The notes under the pieces were generated by a model. It had not been told where the DNA came from, made no database searches, and worked only from the letters and a program-made list of their open reading frames with translations. The position numbers were made by a program, and so were the translations under genes. This document shows, one piece after another, positions 10,777-22,749 of a stretch of DNA of 64,000 nucleotides. The DNA comes from Phoronis australis. Lineage: Eukaryota; Phoronida; Phoronidae. The stretch lies in assembly GCA_002633005.1 (NCBI GenBank), contig NMRA01000058.1, positions 958,409 through 1,022,408 of the forward strand, in the 5' to 3' direction. Numbering within the stretch: the stretch's first letter is position 1; each line of letters starts with the position of its first letter.

Positions 10777-10915
10777 AATTTATCGTAATCTATAGATTTT
10801 GCCTGGGGTCCGCTAAGAGCTATGTTGCAGAGTAAAATAAGATGAAGATTGGAAATAACATCATTTATCATGACGTAAGTAGAAGAAATAAAAATACTCT
10901 GCAAGATGGGCATGG
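10777..10915 (+). repeat. Direct repeat, right copy (flanks gag remnant)
   Basis: The match to 9711-9850 begins near tttatcgtaatctat and ends near actctgcaagatgggcat. Beyond this the two copies diverge, so if these are LTRs the right one is truncated or recombined. Confidence 0.5.
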
Positions 10916-10919
10916 AAAT

Positions 10920-12954
10920 ATTGTCTTAAAGAGTTCTCACCATGACTCTATGTCTCAAAAAGAATTTTATTTATACGTCTTAAGAGACTTAATAGCCTTT
11001 AGTAGAACTGTTGCCAAGAAACGAACCAACCAAAAATTTCAAATAATATTTTTCTGTTATCGGGGTAATGTACCTAATGGGCGGAAAACCGCCGCTGTTG
11101 TTTTTACCAGTGTCATACTGAGGAGTTGTGAGAAGTGTCTTCAGATAGCTGCCATTTTCAGACATGAAAAGGTGCATTTGTGGAGGCCGTAGTAACAGCA
11201 ACTCTGTGTTCAAATTGCTTCCATTCTTGGGCAAGTGATGCTAGGCCCTCGACCCCAGCCCAGGTCGAATGCTATGACATGAAGGTTTATGGAAATTGTG
11301 TTTAGACCCGTCTGGCAATAGTGAATACGAGTGACCCAGGTTTCCTACATGTCCTTTGTCAGTGATTGTCAAGAGCCTATTTTGTGAATATTGGCCATTG
11401 CTTGGTTCAGTTGGTTTGTGGCTCACACATGTCTGCGGCATTTCTCGTGCAAGCGGGTTGAGTTCATAGCGAACGAAATTTCGTTCGCTAAGTGGGAAAT
11501 CAAATTCATTGTCTTATTCTTCAAGTACTTGAGTGTGATGCTCATATGCACTGTTCTCACTGTCTGCAGTAATAATTGTCCAGTTCTCGCTCAAAATCAT
11601 CCTTGTCTTCTAATCTACTTTGTTTTGCCATTGCAATTGATTGTCAAGTTACCAAACGTCTTCCACCCATTGCATCATTTGGCGGGAAACTTGTAAATAC
11701 CTAATTTTTCTTCAAAATTAAAAAAATTCACAACTATTTGGCACGAAAAGTTCTTATTTAGTTAGATTTTATGGTATTCATCTCATATTAGCAAACTGAA
11801 GCCTCAAAAACTAATAAAATGCATGGTGGGAACTCTTTGAAGTCTAATTTGCGGTTGAATTAGAGCGGCTTACTAAAGTCTTTCTAGCCAACGAAAAACA
11901 TTTGGATTTGTAGTTTTTGACAAATTTACTGTAATCTTGTGCAAGAGGATACATAATGGCCGGGTATTTTCATTATCCAACGGCGTGTCCTTACCGTTTT
12001 CAACTTAAAGCCTAACTTCAATGGAATTTTGTTATTTCAGATGTATTGGGCTAACCACATAGTTTTAGATCAAAGCCTATAGTAAAATAAAAAAACACAA
12101 ATTCAATGACGCAAATGTAAGCCCGTTTAATGATAAGTGAAGCTGCCTTTTCGTGCCATGTTGCGTTACCGCGAGATCCCAGCTCAAACAACAAAAGGCC
12201 GATAACAGTTGTATCGAATAGGGGTCTGAATAGAGCACCATTGCGTGTAGGTGTTATTCGCAGCGGTTTGAATTAAAAGGTGGTTCTCGCAGTGATGTAG
12301 ACAAAAGCAAGCCAATATGCCTAACAGTTTGTTACATTTGGCAATTTATGGCACTAATGGGCTCAGAGCAATGCTCTGCTCTTAACATACTGAGTAGGAA
12401 CCAAATTTACAGGTGATACCATTCATGGTAGGCTTGAAGGTTAACACAGCCTCAGGTGAGTGCTGGCAGTTCTTGCTCCGTGATGTTCGTTTTCTTCCTC
12501 ATTGGCGGGAAGAAAACGTGGCTGGACGTATCTTGTAATTTACAGATGTGTATGAAAACTAATGGAATCCTCATCAGCGGAAGAAATACGTCACCTTTTT
12601 GGTATTTTCAAACAAAACCGCTGATATGAGGATACTTTAATCTCCGCAGTGTTCTCCACAACAGAAAATTAAATCTTGACTGAAATACAAACTGGTTGCA
12701 TATAGGCCAAACTCGTCTCGACAAAATTCAAACTCAACGCAGTGACGAGTCAAAACAGGTTGTGGAGAACACTGGAAGGGTGCACTTGAGGGGTCATGAA
12801 GTCTCAGCTTTCAGTTTTTGCATATCACATAGTTGTAACTTTTGAGGGGATGAAAGATTGTGACTTTTTAAAAAGTTTAATGCAATAAATTACCATTCTG
12901 TAGTGGTTATAACTCATGTCTTAATTTAAAGTACAAAAGAATTAATATGGGAGA
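10920..12954. other. No recognised feature
   Basis: AT-rich sequence. The 100-116 codon ORFs at 10842-11192 and 11391-11696 have no motif that I recognise, and the first begins inside the direct repeat. A small palindrome, gcgaacgaaatttcgttcgc, lies near 11471. Confidence 0.4.
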
Positions 12955-12962
12955 CCTCTATG

Positions 12963-13641
12963 CAGGCCTTCATCCAGGATTTTGAAAATAGGGTGTCCAA
13001 AATGGGGTTCCCAATATTCCAGGGCGTCCATGATTCCAATGACGCACTACCCCCACTCCCCGCCACCATTCACCAGTAACCCCCNTAGCTCTCTTGTAGT
13101 GATCTTTTTACTGAAAAAAAACCCGTGTGGATCTAGACTTTTATGTCCAAATTTACAAAAACAGCCAAATAGCTAACCAAACAGGTATTACACATATTAC
13201 AGATTTTGGTTGAACGATAAGTGCAAATTTCTGTTATAATGTTTATAATATCTTAACTAGCTTTACATAGTCATCAAAGCTGCAGTAACCAACACAAGAA
13301 AAATGCACAGATGATGCCTAAGAGGTCTATGGCAGAGACACTCTGGCAACCAAACAGGTGCTTATGATTGACAGGTCTTCTAAATACTTTGAAAATACTT
13401 TGAACAATGTAACATTTTATATACATTTTATATACATTGTATATACATTGTATAATTATTTCTGCCAACTTCTCTCCTTCATTAACTGGGGTGTCCTAGT
13501 AAGCTTACAATGCTAGTGTCTAAAGGAAAAATTCTGATTGACAGGGCGTCCAAATGATACATTGGGGTCCTTGCCAGGGCATACAGATTAGTGCTAGGGC
13601 GTCCATTTGGACGCCCAGGACGTACGCTGCATGAAGGCCTG
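12963..13641. mobile_element. hAT-type MITE with 8-bp target-site duplication
   Basis: A complete non-autonomous element of 679 bases. The termini are CAGGCCTTCAT at the left and ATGAAGGCCTG at the right, perfect 11-bp inverted repeats. The 8-bp sequence CCTCTATG flanks both sides (12955-12962 and 13642-13649). CAG...CTG ends with an 8-bp duplication are diagnostic of the hAT superfamily. Subterminal GGGCGTCCA motifs occur in both orientations (for example GGGCGTCCATTTGGACGCCC near 13593), as expected for hAT transposase binding sites. It has no transposase. One N lies at 13085. Confidence 0.9.
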
Positions 13642-13833
13642 CCTCTATGAAAGGTTGACTTTCATGGAAGTTCCGTCCAAATAAAATTGGCCCTTTTTAA
13701 TCATGCCGTCTAGATCTAAGAGGCTGTGTTGTATCGCGCCGACTAAATATGGTTTGATATCCTGAATAACTAAGCGTATTGTATCGATCCAAATGTGGTA
13801 GCCGGGTAAACATTTTTTTCTACTTTTTAACAG

Positions 13834-13915
13834 GTGGACATTGGCGAGAGTCCCTACACCTTTGGCTGCACTCTGAAGTCATGCCATTGTCACAAGATGC
13901 GGTCGAGTTTGAACA
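13834..13915 (+). other. Possible coding exon (unidentified)
   Basis: A polypyrimidine tract (tttttttctactttttaacag) ends at 13833. The frame that follows reads VDIGESPYTFGCTLKSCHCH and then KMRSS, with codons ending mainly in G or C in an AT-rich setting. The first part looks protein-like and is Cys-rich near the end. No convincing splice donor was found and the frame turns into low-complexity hydrophobic sequence after about 28 codons. Could be a host exon or a gene fragment. Confidence 0.25.
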
Positions 13916-15434
13916 CTGTGTTAACCTGTACAAAAATGTTTCTAGCCATATGTTATCATCTTTATTTCACAAACTGCATTTTTGCATGTATACAGTTATC
14001 ACATGGCACCATTAGATACTAACTCATGAGCAGGTTGATGTGACAGCCTATATCTGTATGATACCCGACCTCTTAGTTAAACAAAGATGATATAAACTTG
14101 TGTTCCGACTTTGAAGGAAACAAAAAGGAACCGTAAATTGAAGCTCAAGTTAAACCATAACGCAAGTTTGAGTCGTTGCTAATAGTATTGCAATCTACGA
14201 AAATGGCTGTTTGTCTAATAGCCTAAGTTTGACTTCCTTTTGCTTTAGATTGCTTTCGGTTCACAAAAATTTCAAGTCTGGTCAGCACGCCACCTATTGG
14301 CTACATCACTTTCAGTTATAACTTGGTCTCAACTCGTTCCTCTCTCAGATGACCAATTACTCTGTTAGGAGGAACTGACAGGTGTGCCTGCTAGACACAT
14401 AAATTGGCGGATCATGACAAGCTAACTCACTATTAAGCTTGACCTCAAGCCTAGATATTGTATTTAATCCCAACAAGGAACAAGTTAAGAGCACATTTAT
14501 GGTTTTAATCTCTTAAATCTGAAGTTATTTTTATGGAAGGCAGGTTTATAGTCGCTTTTTAATTGGCTGCTGCTGCCACCTGGTGTTACTTGCTACGTGA
14601 GTTTAGTGTAACCATCGATACTCGATGTAGTGTATGGAAAAAACATGAGATAATTCTCAATGTCCGTAACCTACACCCAGGGATGCATGTAGCCTTGGGC
14701 AACTGTGGAGATCAAGGTCTGACAGGACTCTGAAGACTTTCAGCATTCTAATTCACAGACTTGGGATTTGTTGTGAAGAACAGGATTATAAATTCAAAGT
14801 TAAAAAGTTGCATCTATGAAACCCAGGCACATCTGGGTAACAGTTCACGTGTGAATGTGTTCAGAAATGTTGACCTAACAGTAGCTACTGACCGATGACA
14901 CTGATATTGCTGTTAGGTCGAATTGTAGTGCGACCCCACATAAAGTAATGGAAAGATTTCAGTATTAATTAATCGTGGATATACATGAAAATGGCATAAA
15001 ATCGATACTTCGACGATTACAGATTTTGTTCAGACCAGTAACTTTATTCAAATTGCACAACTGCCTAGCATATTTTCCTATGAATTGGTCGTTGGACAAA
15101 ATAGTATTCTGTTTCAAGGGATTATTAGTCCTGAAAAGTACATAAATATTCTGCAAATATGCATGTCTAAGATTTCGAAAGTCATTATTGATTAGTTGCA
15201 TCAGCTTTTGACAGCTTTCATTAATTTTCTATAATTAGCGAAAAGGCAGTGATAAACAGTCATAACAGTACAAGCCTTAGGAAAGATGGCCAGAGAACGA
15301 CCCAGGTTGGGAGCGATACTCGGCGAAAATAAATATTAGTTACATCTCCATCTCATCATCCACAGATCACATTTACGATTATGGATTAAAGCCTATCCTG
15401 TAACCTGTGCTATTTACTTACCTTTCATACTGAC
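13916..15434. other. No recognised feature
   Basis: Non-repetitive AT-rich sequence without an ORF that I can support. The minus-strand 78-codon ORF at 14965-15201 has no recognisable motif. Confidence 0.4.
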
Positions 15435-15438
15435 TTAA

Positions 15439-17041
15439 AGGAGAATGCCACCCAATTTAATTAGTCTTTTTTGCCGTCTTAATCTGTCTATATCCACATC
15501 GCCTCGCATACGGTCGACCTTACCTTGCCGAGAGGTGTCACGTTAACCTGTGAGGAAGGTGAGAAACAACGCAGCGACGTCAATGGTTCATTTGCCGCTA
15601 TTTTCGGTGAATCGTTCTTGTTGTCCGAACTATGCAGCTGCGAGGAAAGCCAGTATATTGTTTTTTTCGACTTCCTCGAGAGTCCGAAATGCTTAGGAAG
15701 TGGCTCGCAGTAGTGAAGAGTGAAACTTAATACGCTGTAAATAGCAAGCATGAGGCCGTGAAACATCTCCGTGTCTGTGGCCTGCAGTCGTCGACAGTGC
15801 TTGATGAATGCCGGCTTACCAAAAGCTATCTATACGTTCCGTTGTCTGAGCTTGTTCACGGCGCCTCTCTAGTATTTCTTTATCACTGTATTCTGGTTCG
15901 AACTGATAGCTTATGAAACATAACGATCCACTGCGAAGTCTTCGTCGGGATGAGCTCTCGTCTAAGTCGGGATTGCGAGTTGCCACTTGGCACATTGACG
16001 TTTATTATTGAGCATTTTGTTTCAAAATGAATCATTCTCACCCTAACCAATATAAAACTGAAACAAGGTCTGTCACATTAGATGCAATGTTGTAATGCCT
16101 TTGGAATGCTCATGAGTGCAAATGATTTGAGAAGCCAGCAATGAATAAATCACTGCGTTACTGGCTTTAGGTGCAATAAACTAATTGACGGGACACTGAG
16201 GCCGTGTGAGCTCATGCTAATTCAGTGTTTGCTGACAGAAACTGTTGTGAAACAACTCTATTTCTATCCTAAGGCCAGGTGTTAGGGGAATCTTTGTTCA
16301 CATTTACATTATTCAAATAATGATTTTCAATGTACAACTTCTACCCTGACGGTTCTGTTGCCAAAGCGGAACCTGAATTCGCGGACCCCCTGACGATTAA
16401 GTAAGTAGATTTGCAGTTTCGTGGCAAATTCACCAACATAATCACGTGCACATTACTTCTTTGGCTCACTAATATAGTATTTTCTTGACTGGAAGCTTAG
16501 TTTCCAACTTTGGCTGGTTGATGTTCGTGATGTCTTCAGTTCTGCCGGCCGCGACTGACCTGATCGGTTTCCGAGCCACTGGCTGGGATGATTCGGCTCC
16601 AAAGCACTGGCCAGGATAACAAGCGTTTTGTGTGTTTAGAATTCAAAAAATCACAAGTCTAAACAACACAAATCTATGTTCTCCTGTCTGTATCTCACGG
16701 AAAAATGCTTCGAATTTATCTCCTGCTACGGACCTTGCATTTAGTGCCGAACTCTGTAGGCTACGGTGTGTCCAAATACCAATAAATCCGTAACAGCGAA
16801 ATAAAACAACACGTTTTTATAAGAACTCGGTGTATTTTTAAGGGTTTTGCATCGAAGTTTGATGATTTATCGGTGCTAAATGATGAATTCAAGCGATTAG
16901 CGTGTGAAACCAATTACGTCACTGGATAATTTCAACACCTCCGTCTGCCGTCAGGTAACACAACCGTACGTGCCGTTATCGAGTAGAACTATTCAATCTA
17001 AATTGATACAAATTGGGTTGTTTTTTGGGTGGCATGCTCCT
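15439..17041. mobile_element. TTAA-class (Kolobok-like) non-autonomous element, complete copy 2
   Basis: The left end AGGAGAATGCCACCCAA follows TTAA (15435-15438). The right end TTGGGTGGCATGCTCCT... reads inward as the inverted repeat AGGAGCATGCCACCCAA, with TTAA at 17042-17045. The inverted repeats are 17 bp with one mismatch, and the duplicated target is TTAA. At 1603 bases it is the only full copy in the window; the right 650 bases match 1-727 and the right 1.1 kb matches 43898-45043 in inverse orientation. A 92-codon minus-strand ORF at 15488-15766 lies within it; I recognise no transposase domain. Confidence 0.85.
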
Positions 17042-17243
17042 TTAACTTCAGTCTTAGCGGAGCGTCGATGTATTAAACTGCGAAGTTAACTAAATTGTTC
17101 AAACCGGCTTCGGTAGTTACTTGACATCGAAGTAAACGGTAGGTGACGCTGTAAAAATGTCATCGAAGTAATCGCAGGGTAGTGCTGCACGCTAAGATTT
17201 TTTAATGTGACAATTTGGGAACATTTAAATGTGCTAATTTATT

Positions 17244-18891
17244 ATGCGCTCACATATTTATATGTGGACGCATTATGCAGTCATCTCCATCCGTCTGTGC
17301 ATCCGTCCGTCTGGCATCTGGCGTCCGGCGTCCGCTGCTCTATTTCTAAAATGCCTCGACGTATCTTCATGAAATTTTGCACATGTGTTCGTTTAGTGGA
17401 TGGGATGGCATGAGCGACTTTTCGAACGGATCCGACTACCGGTGTGTCCCCTAGTGGCAATTTTAGTTTTTTACGTTTACCTGTGTATCTTCAAAAGCCC
17501 TGAATGGATTTTCATAAAATTTGGTATATTGGCACCTACTAGTGAGATGATGCTGTCATACCGTTTTTGGATTGCTTCAACATAGTTTGCACCACCTAGT
17601 GGCCATTTTTACTGTTTTCGAGCCTGTTTCTTTGCGTCCACCCCTCTATCTACCAAATCTCTCTAAGGATGATTGTGAAAATTGACATGTATGTTCTGAC
17701 TATGAAGTGGACGGCCGACGATGATTTTCCGATGATTTCGACTACTGTGGCGCCTCCTAGTGGCATTTTTTGTGTGCCTATGGCTGTATCTTCTAAACTG
17801 TTCGAAGGATCTTTACTAAATTTAGTAAGTGTATTTATATGATGTTGGCAATGGACGACAACAGCTTTCAGACAAATATGACTACTGGTGTGCCACCTAG
17901 TGACAATTTCATTTTTTTACGTTTACCTCTGTATGTTCAAAGGTCCTCAATGTATTTTCATAAAATTTGGCATACAGGCATCTGTTAATGAGATGATGCT
18001 ATCTCATTGTTTCCAGATGGATTTTACCTAGTTTGCGCCACCTATTGGCCACTTTTACTGTTTTTGAGTATATTTTTTTGGCGTCCACTCGTCTATCAAC
18101 CAAACCGCTTTCAGGATAATTGTGAAAATTGGCATGTATGTTTTTACTTTGGTTTTTTTGCGCTTGTCGCTGTATCTCCTAAACCGTTTCCAGGATCTTT
18201 ACTTAATTTAGCAAGCGTATCTAAATGATGTTGACAACGGACGACGACGACTTTCGAACAGATCTGACTATTGGTGTGCCCCTAGTGGCAATTTTATTTT
18301 TTATGTTTACCAGTTTGTATCTTCAAAGGTCCTCAACAGATTTTCATAGAATTTTGAATATAGGCATCTATTGGTAAGATGACGCTATCGTTCTGTTTTT
18401 GGATGTAATCGAGGTATTTTTCACCACCTGGTGACCATTTTTGCTGTTCTCAAATCTTTTTTTGGCGTCCACCCCTCGATCAACCAAATCATTCTGGGGA
18501 TGGTTTTGAAAATTGGCCTATATGTTTTCAGTGTGAAGATGATTGCGACTGACTACTGGCACCTCCTAGTGGTAGTTTTGTTTTGTTTTTCTCTTATAAC
18601 TGTATTTCCAAAACACACTATGAGATCTTTATTAAATTTAGTAAGTGAATTTATGTGAAGATACCGATGACTGTCAGGCGGATCGAACAGATGCTGTGCC
18701 CACAAGTGGCAATTTCATTTTGTTCTGTTTTCCTTTGTTTCTCTGATTAAAGTTCCTTGACACATTTTATGAAATATGGCATGATCCCGTTTTTGGATGG
18801 ATTGTATGTTTTTGCGCCGTCTAGTGGCTATTTTTATGATACAAATAAATAACCCTAAAAGCACACCATTGTGATGCATTCGTGGGCGCAT
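17244..18891 (+). repeat. CTAGTGGC-cassette repeat element, copy A
   Basis: A 1.65-kb repeat that opens with the near-palindromic hairpin tcacatatttatatgtgga and closes with a gatgcattcgtgggcgcatt segment. Between them a CTAGTGGC-like motif recurs about every 140 bases (17451, 17596, 17757, 17897, 18041, 18282, 18427, 18566, 18703, 18821). Motif contexts rotate through three types: TGTGCCCCCTAGTGGCAA, GCGCCACCTAGTGGCCA and GGCGCCTCCTAGTGGC. The ORFs in it are short and not shared between copies. A closely similar copy lies at 51035-52738. The conserved sequence runs about 20 bases past the terminal GTGGGCGCAT, so the true right end may be a little further out. Confidence 0.8.
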
Positions 18892-18919
18892 TTCAAGGCT
18901 CCGCGTTGCTCTTGTATAA

Positions 18920-21900
18920 AACTTATTTTTACTTTGATTGGTGATTATTTGAGCAAAATATAAGCAACTTTTAGTGACCAATAATCACTGGCCTTTAATT
19001 GTTGACGATAACAGTGGCACCTGGCGATAAATTCGATGGAACTGAAGTTGACTATTCATACTGCACCACAGTGTCTACGCTCCTCTGTTAAATCCACCTG
19101 TTTACTGTGAAGTTAACTGGCGATATTAACTTTGATCCATGACCGAACTGAACCGCTCATACTGACGCAACTCCATGAGTCGTCGACGTTAGTGTGAAAG
19201 GGTCTATAGTCACACGCTGAAAACATCTGTTACCAGCCATAAGAGTGTCATGACACAGTTTGTATATTTATAGCAAAATATTGAGTGGCAAATAATAGTT
19301 TTGTTATCGATCTTTAGAATTATTTGTTGGTAATTATTTCCTGATGCAGTATTTTATTTTTTTTTGATAGTATAGTTAATCAGTTAGGCATTCGCAAAGG
19401 AAAATTGTCACCCCTCTTTGATCAGTGGATTGCATTGCCTGAGGTACTGACTGTAAACCTATGTACCTTCAGTATGACAATTGGTCAGTGGAAAGCAATG
19501 GGATATCAAAGCACAAATAGCCCTTACCAGGTAGGTTATCTTTGTGAATTTCATGTGTATTTCTCTTGTGACAAACACAGGTGATGCAATTTGTTCACAG
19601 TTTTGACAACGAGACAATGAACCCTTTGGTATTTCCACATTTATGACACAATAGCTCTTCCATGGTGTTTTAAAGACAATTTGATGACGTCAGGAAAGTA
19701 TTTTCTGGTATTTTGAAATGATAGTTGTTACTAATTATTGTGTAAATGACTGGCTATGTGTAAAAAATACTGCTGATGAGACATGCGAGCTAAAGTCTGG
19801 ATTGCATCACGATCGTTGGGTTGTGTGTGTCATTTACAACAATGCACACATAATTGAAGAGATGGGCAAATATTCACATTTAAGATTGGGTTTCCATTGA
19901 AGCATTATCACTGTACTTGTGTCAAGGTGCAAACAAACTTCTCTTAATTATACCCCGGTTTTCCATATCCGAAGCACAAATTGATTGAACAAATGAGCTT
20001 CAGCTCTCACTGTGATAGTTGTGATCCCTTACATTTGCGTGAACAAGCTTTGGTATAGAGCTTATGCATCACATTTATCTGTGTCTGTCCTTTTTACCCC
20101 TGTCACCTGGTTGTAAGTATACAAAGTTGGATGCATGTTTCCTTCAGCGGCAGAGTTTAATATACTGTGAATAAGGAGAAGTCCATACTATGTGCACGCA
20201 GCTATCCATCTTAATATTCGAAAATTGAACTTGGTGTTCGTCCTGTTGACGTCCAGTATAACCAAAAAATTTAAGCCTTTATCCTCTTTATTGCATTCTT
20301 TTATTTTTGCTAATCCTTGCTTCCATATTTGATTAATGGTCGCACACTTTACTGCTCTTTGGTTACCTTGAACACATGGTTAAATTGCCAACCATTAGAG
20401 AGGTCCTTTCACCTGTGTATCTAGTATATAACCTCTGAAATTTATTAACTGTCCACTCTGAAAGTTTTAGGCTTAAAATATCTGAATGTACTCAGTAGTC
20501 TCTCGTAATTATTAGATTTTATTTTTTATCAGAACTGTGAAGCTGACAGGGACGCTGACTTAGCAAGAGAATGTATAATATATTATTACTGCGTTGCACT
20601 ATTTTGGTAAAAACCTGACCCTTCCATTTGGCCTGTTCTCAGAATTGCGGAAGTTTGTGACGGTTTATTTGCCAGTATTCTTTATCTCCCAGTCAAATTG
20701 CCCAGTTTTTTGTTACAAATGTTTTGTTTCAAAGTCTCACTGCTTTGCTTAAGATGCTCAAAAGTTTGTCAAATGTTGTTTGGACCAAACAATTTCAGAG
20801 GCAGATCTAGGATAGAGCGGTGTCCAACCTAACACTAATATTGCCATTTAAATGGCTAACAACGCCATTTATTTTTGAGGCATAGCCCATTTGCAGAAGA
20901 AACTTAAACTCCACCTATAATTGTAAACAAAGGCATGATTTTGGACTTCTGTGTTGGAGAATAGAGTGATTAAAGGATTAATCTTCCCTGAGATATTTCT
21001 GCTCAAAATCTCAGTTTTCTTTGCCTGAACTTGGAGATAACTGCTCTGTGTTCTCCCCCACCCACTGTCTAAATATGCACCTGTGATTTTGCATGTGATG
21101 GATGTGAACAGTAAGATGTTTCCACAGTTTACTCACTTTCTTATGAGACCATGGGAAAAGAAATCCCTGGTTTATAAAGCAATGTTTGATAACTGAACTA
21201 AAAGAATTACTTAGTAGGTAAAATGTGCTACTTAGTGCCTGTAGGTTGTAATTCACCCTTGTAACTTCTAGAATTTGATAATTTGTCGCCATCTGTCTGC
21301 AAGAAATTTGATCTGATTTTTTTGTGATGACAATTTTACGTTTGGGCTGGAGGGCATGTAATCTAAACTAGTTAATTTATGTTAATCTGTTTGGCCAGGT
21401 AGTTTATTGCAACAACTTGTGAACAAGCTGTATCTGGGCAACTAAGGTGTATTTGCACCCAGTCAGAAGTTCATGTATGTATAAAGCCCAATCGTTTGTG
21501 AAGTTCTCAAACTTCAAAAACATTAAAAAACACCTCGCTTCAATTACTTGGTAGTTAAAATTGGTGAATTTCTTAAAAAATTATTTTGCTCTTAAAAATT
21601 TTACACGTAGTGAATTACTCTATGACTAGCCATATTTTTGGTAATGCTTCATCAAGTTGCATTTTCTATGAGAAAACTGTCACTTCTACCATATTGTGAC
21701 AAGTGTGGTTTAATTTTTTCTTAAGAAATAGATTACCGTACATAAAAATTGATAATTTTGTCACATCATCATCCGAAAGTAGAAAGTTTTACCATTGATT
21801 GTTGAGTATTTTGTGGTAATATGTTAATACACAGTTGTTTACTAATGTGTACCGGTAATACATAGCTTAACTTAACATCTATTAGTCACGTCATTTATCT

Positions 21901-22640
21901 AGAGGCTTCCGGACTGGTTATGATTTCACCGTCTCAACTCCCTTGGGGTGAGAACGTAAGACATTTTTCTAACGGATGTCTACATCAAAGTGCAGTGATA
22001 ATGATACAGCATCATTGTGGTTTGTTTGTTTACTAATACCTAAACTGTTGGCAGGATGTACTGAATATTTGGTGTAAGAAATAATTGTGAAAAATGTATC
22101 TTAATATTTGGCTAATAGTGAGTACTAACATCAAAGTTGTAGTGACAATGCGACACTGCCACAGTGTATTGCAGAGCATTAGTTCACTTCTGTAGTAAAG
22201 AGTTTGCAATTAGCAGACAGTGTCTGCTTTAATTATCCAATGAAAGACATTAGTTTTGAGAGTATACTTGTATTCCCGAGACAACAAAAATTCATTAAGT
22301 CTAGAGCCTTATGTATCATTTTCTGACGCGTTACTGATTAGCCGTGATTTCAAATCATTTTCAAAGTTTAGTTGCAGTTCACACATACATTCCCCAGTCA
22401 GAGCTCGGCTCGATGTCGATTCATTTATGCTCTGGATGTTGATTCAGTTACCCGAGGCTGCATTCTGTGAGTATCATAGAAAAATATTGAAACACGTAAG
22501 ACAAACTGTTGAGGTTAACTAAAGTTGCTTGTTATGTAAGTAGACTTACCAGTATTTAAAACATATATAAGTGAAACATAAAGTTCCTTAATTTTAATTG
22601 AGTTTTAGTGGAGATATTTCTTATTCGGTTTTGATACCTT
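18920..22640. other. Gene-poor sequence; one weak exon-like segment
   Basis: Mostly AT-rich without recognisable repeats. Apart from the exon-like segment at 19372-19530 nothing here can be named. The 88- and 93-codon ORFs at 22256-22522 (plus) and 21011-21292 (minus) show no known motif. Confidence 0.4.
19372..19530 (+). other. Possible coding exon (unidentified)
   Basis: Downstream of a T-rich tract ending in gatag at 19371, one frame stays open for about 53 codons and ends at ccttaccag|GTAGGT, a good donor. It includes NQLGIRKGKLSPLFDQWIAL and GQWKAMGYQ. Protein-like in feel, but no family recognised. The acceptor context is only fair. Confidence 0.22.
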
Positions 22641-22643
22641 AGC

Positions 22644-22749
22644 AAAATTGAACTGGTGGGTTGCTGGACCCTTTCTCATCATCATTTGTGGGATGTTGTT
22701 CAGGGTCAGCGTCGAAATGTGGCAAAGCTTTGCGTTAACTGTGTTTAAG
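22644..22749 (+). other. Possible coding exon with a membrane segment (unidentified)
   Basis: Bounded by a ccttag| acceptor and an aag|GTATGC donor. The open frame reads NWWVAGPFLIIICGMLF and continues with RVSVEMWQSFALTVFK. The first part is a plausible transmembrane helix of about 18 residues followed by an amphipathic stretch, which is unlike random AT-rich ORF translation. It would start after two bases of a split codon and end in phase 0. I cannot name the protein, and no adjoining exon was found with certainty; the segments at 13834 and 19372 are on the same strand. Confidence 0.35.

Noticed and set aside
17207-18658. Series of plus ORFs of 60-75 codons as a gene family
   Set aside because: They follow the period of the CTAGTGGC cassettes and are interrupted differently in each copy.
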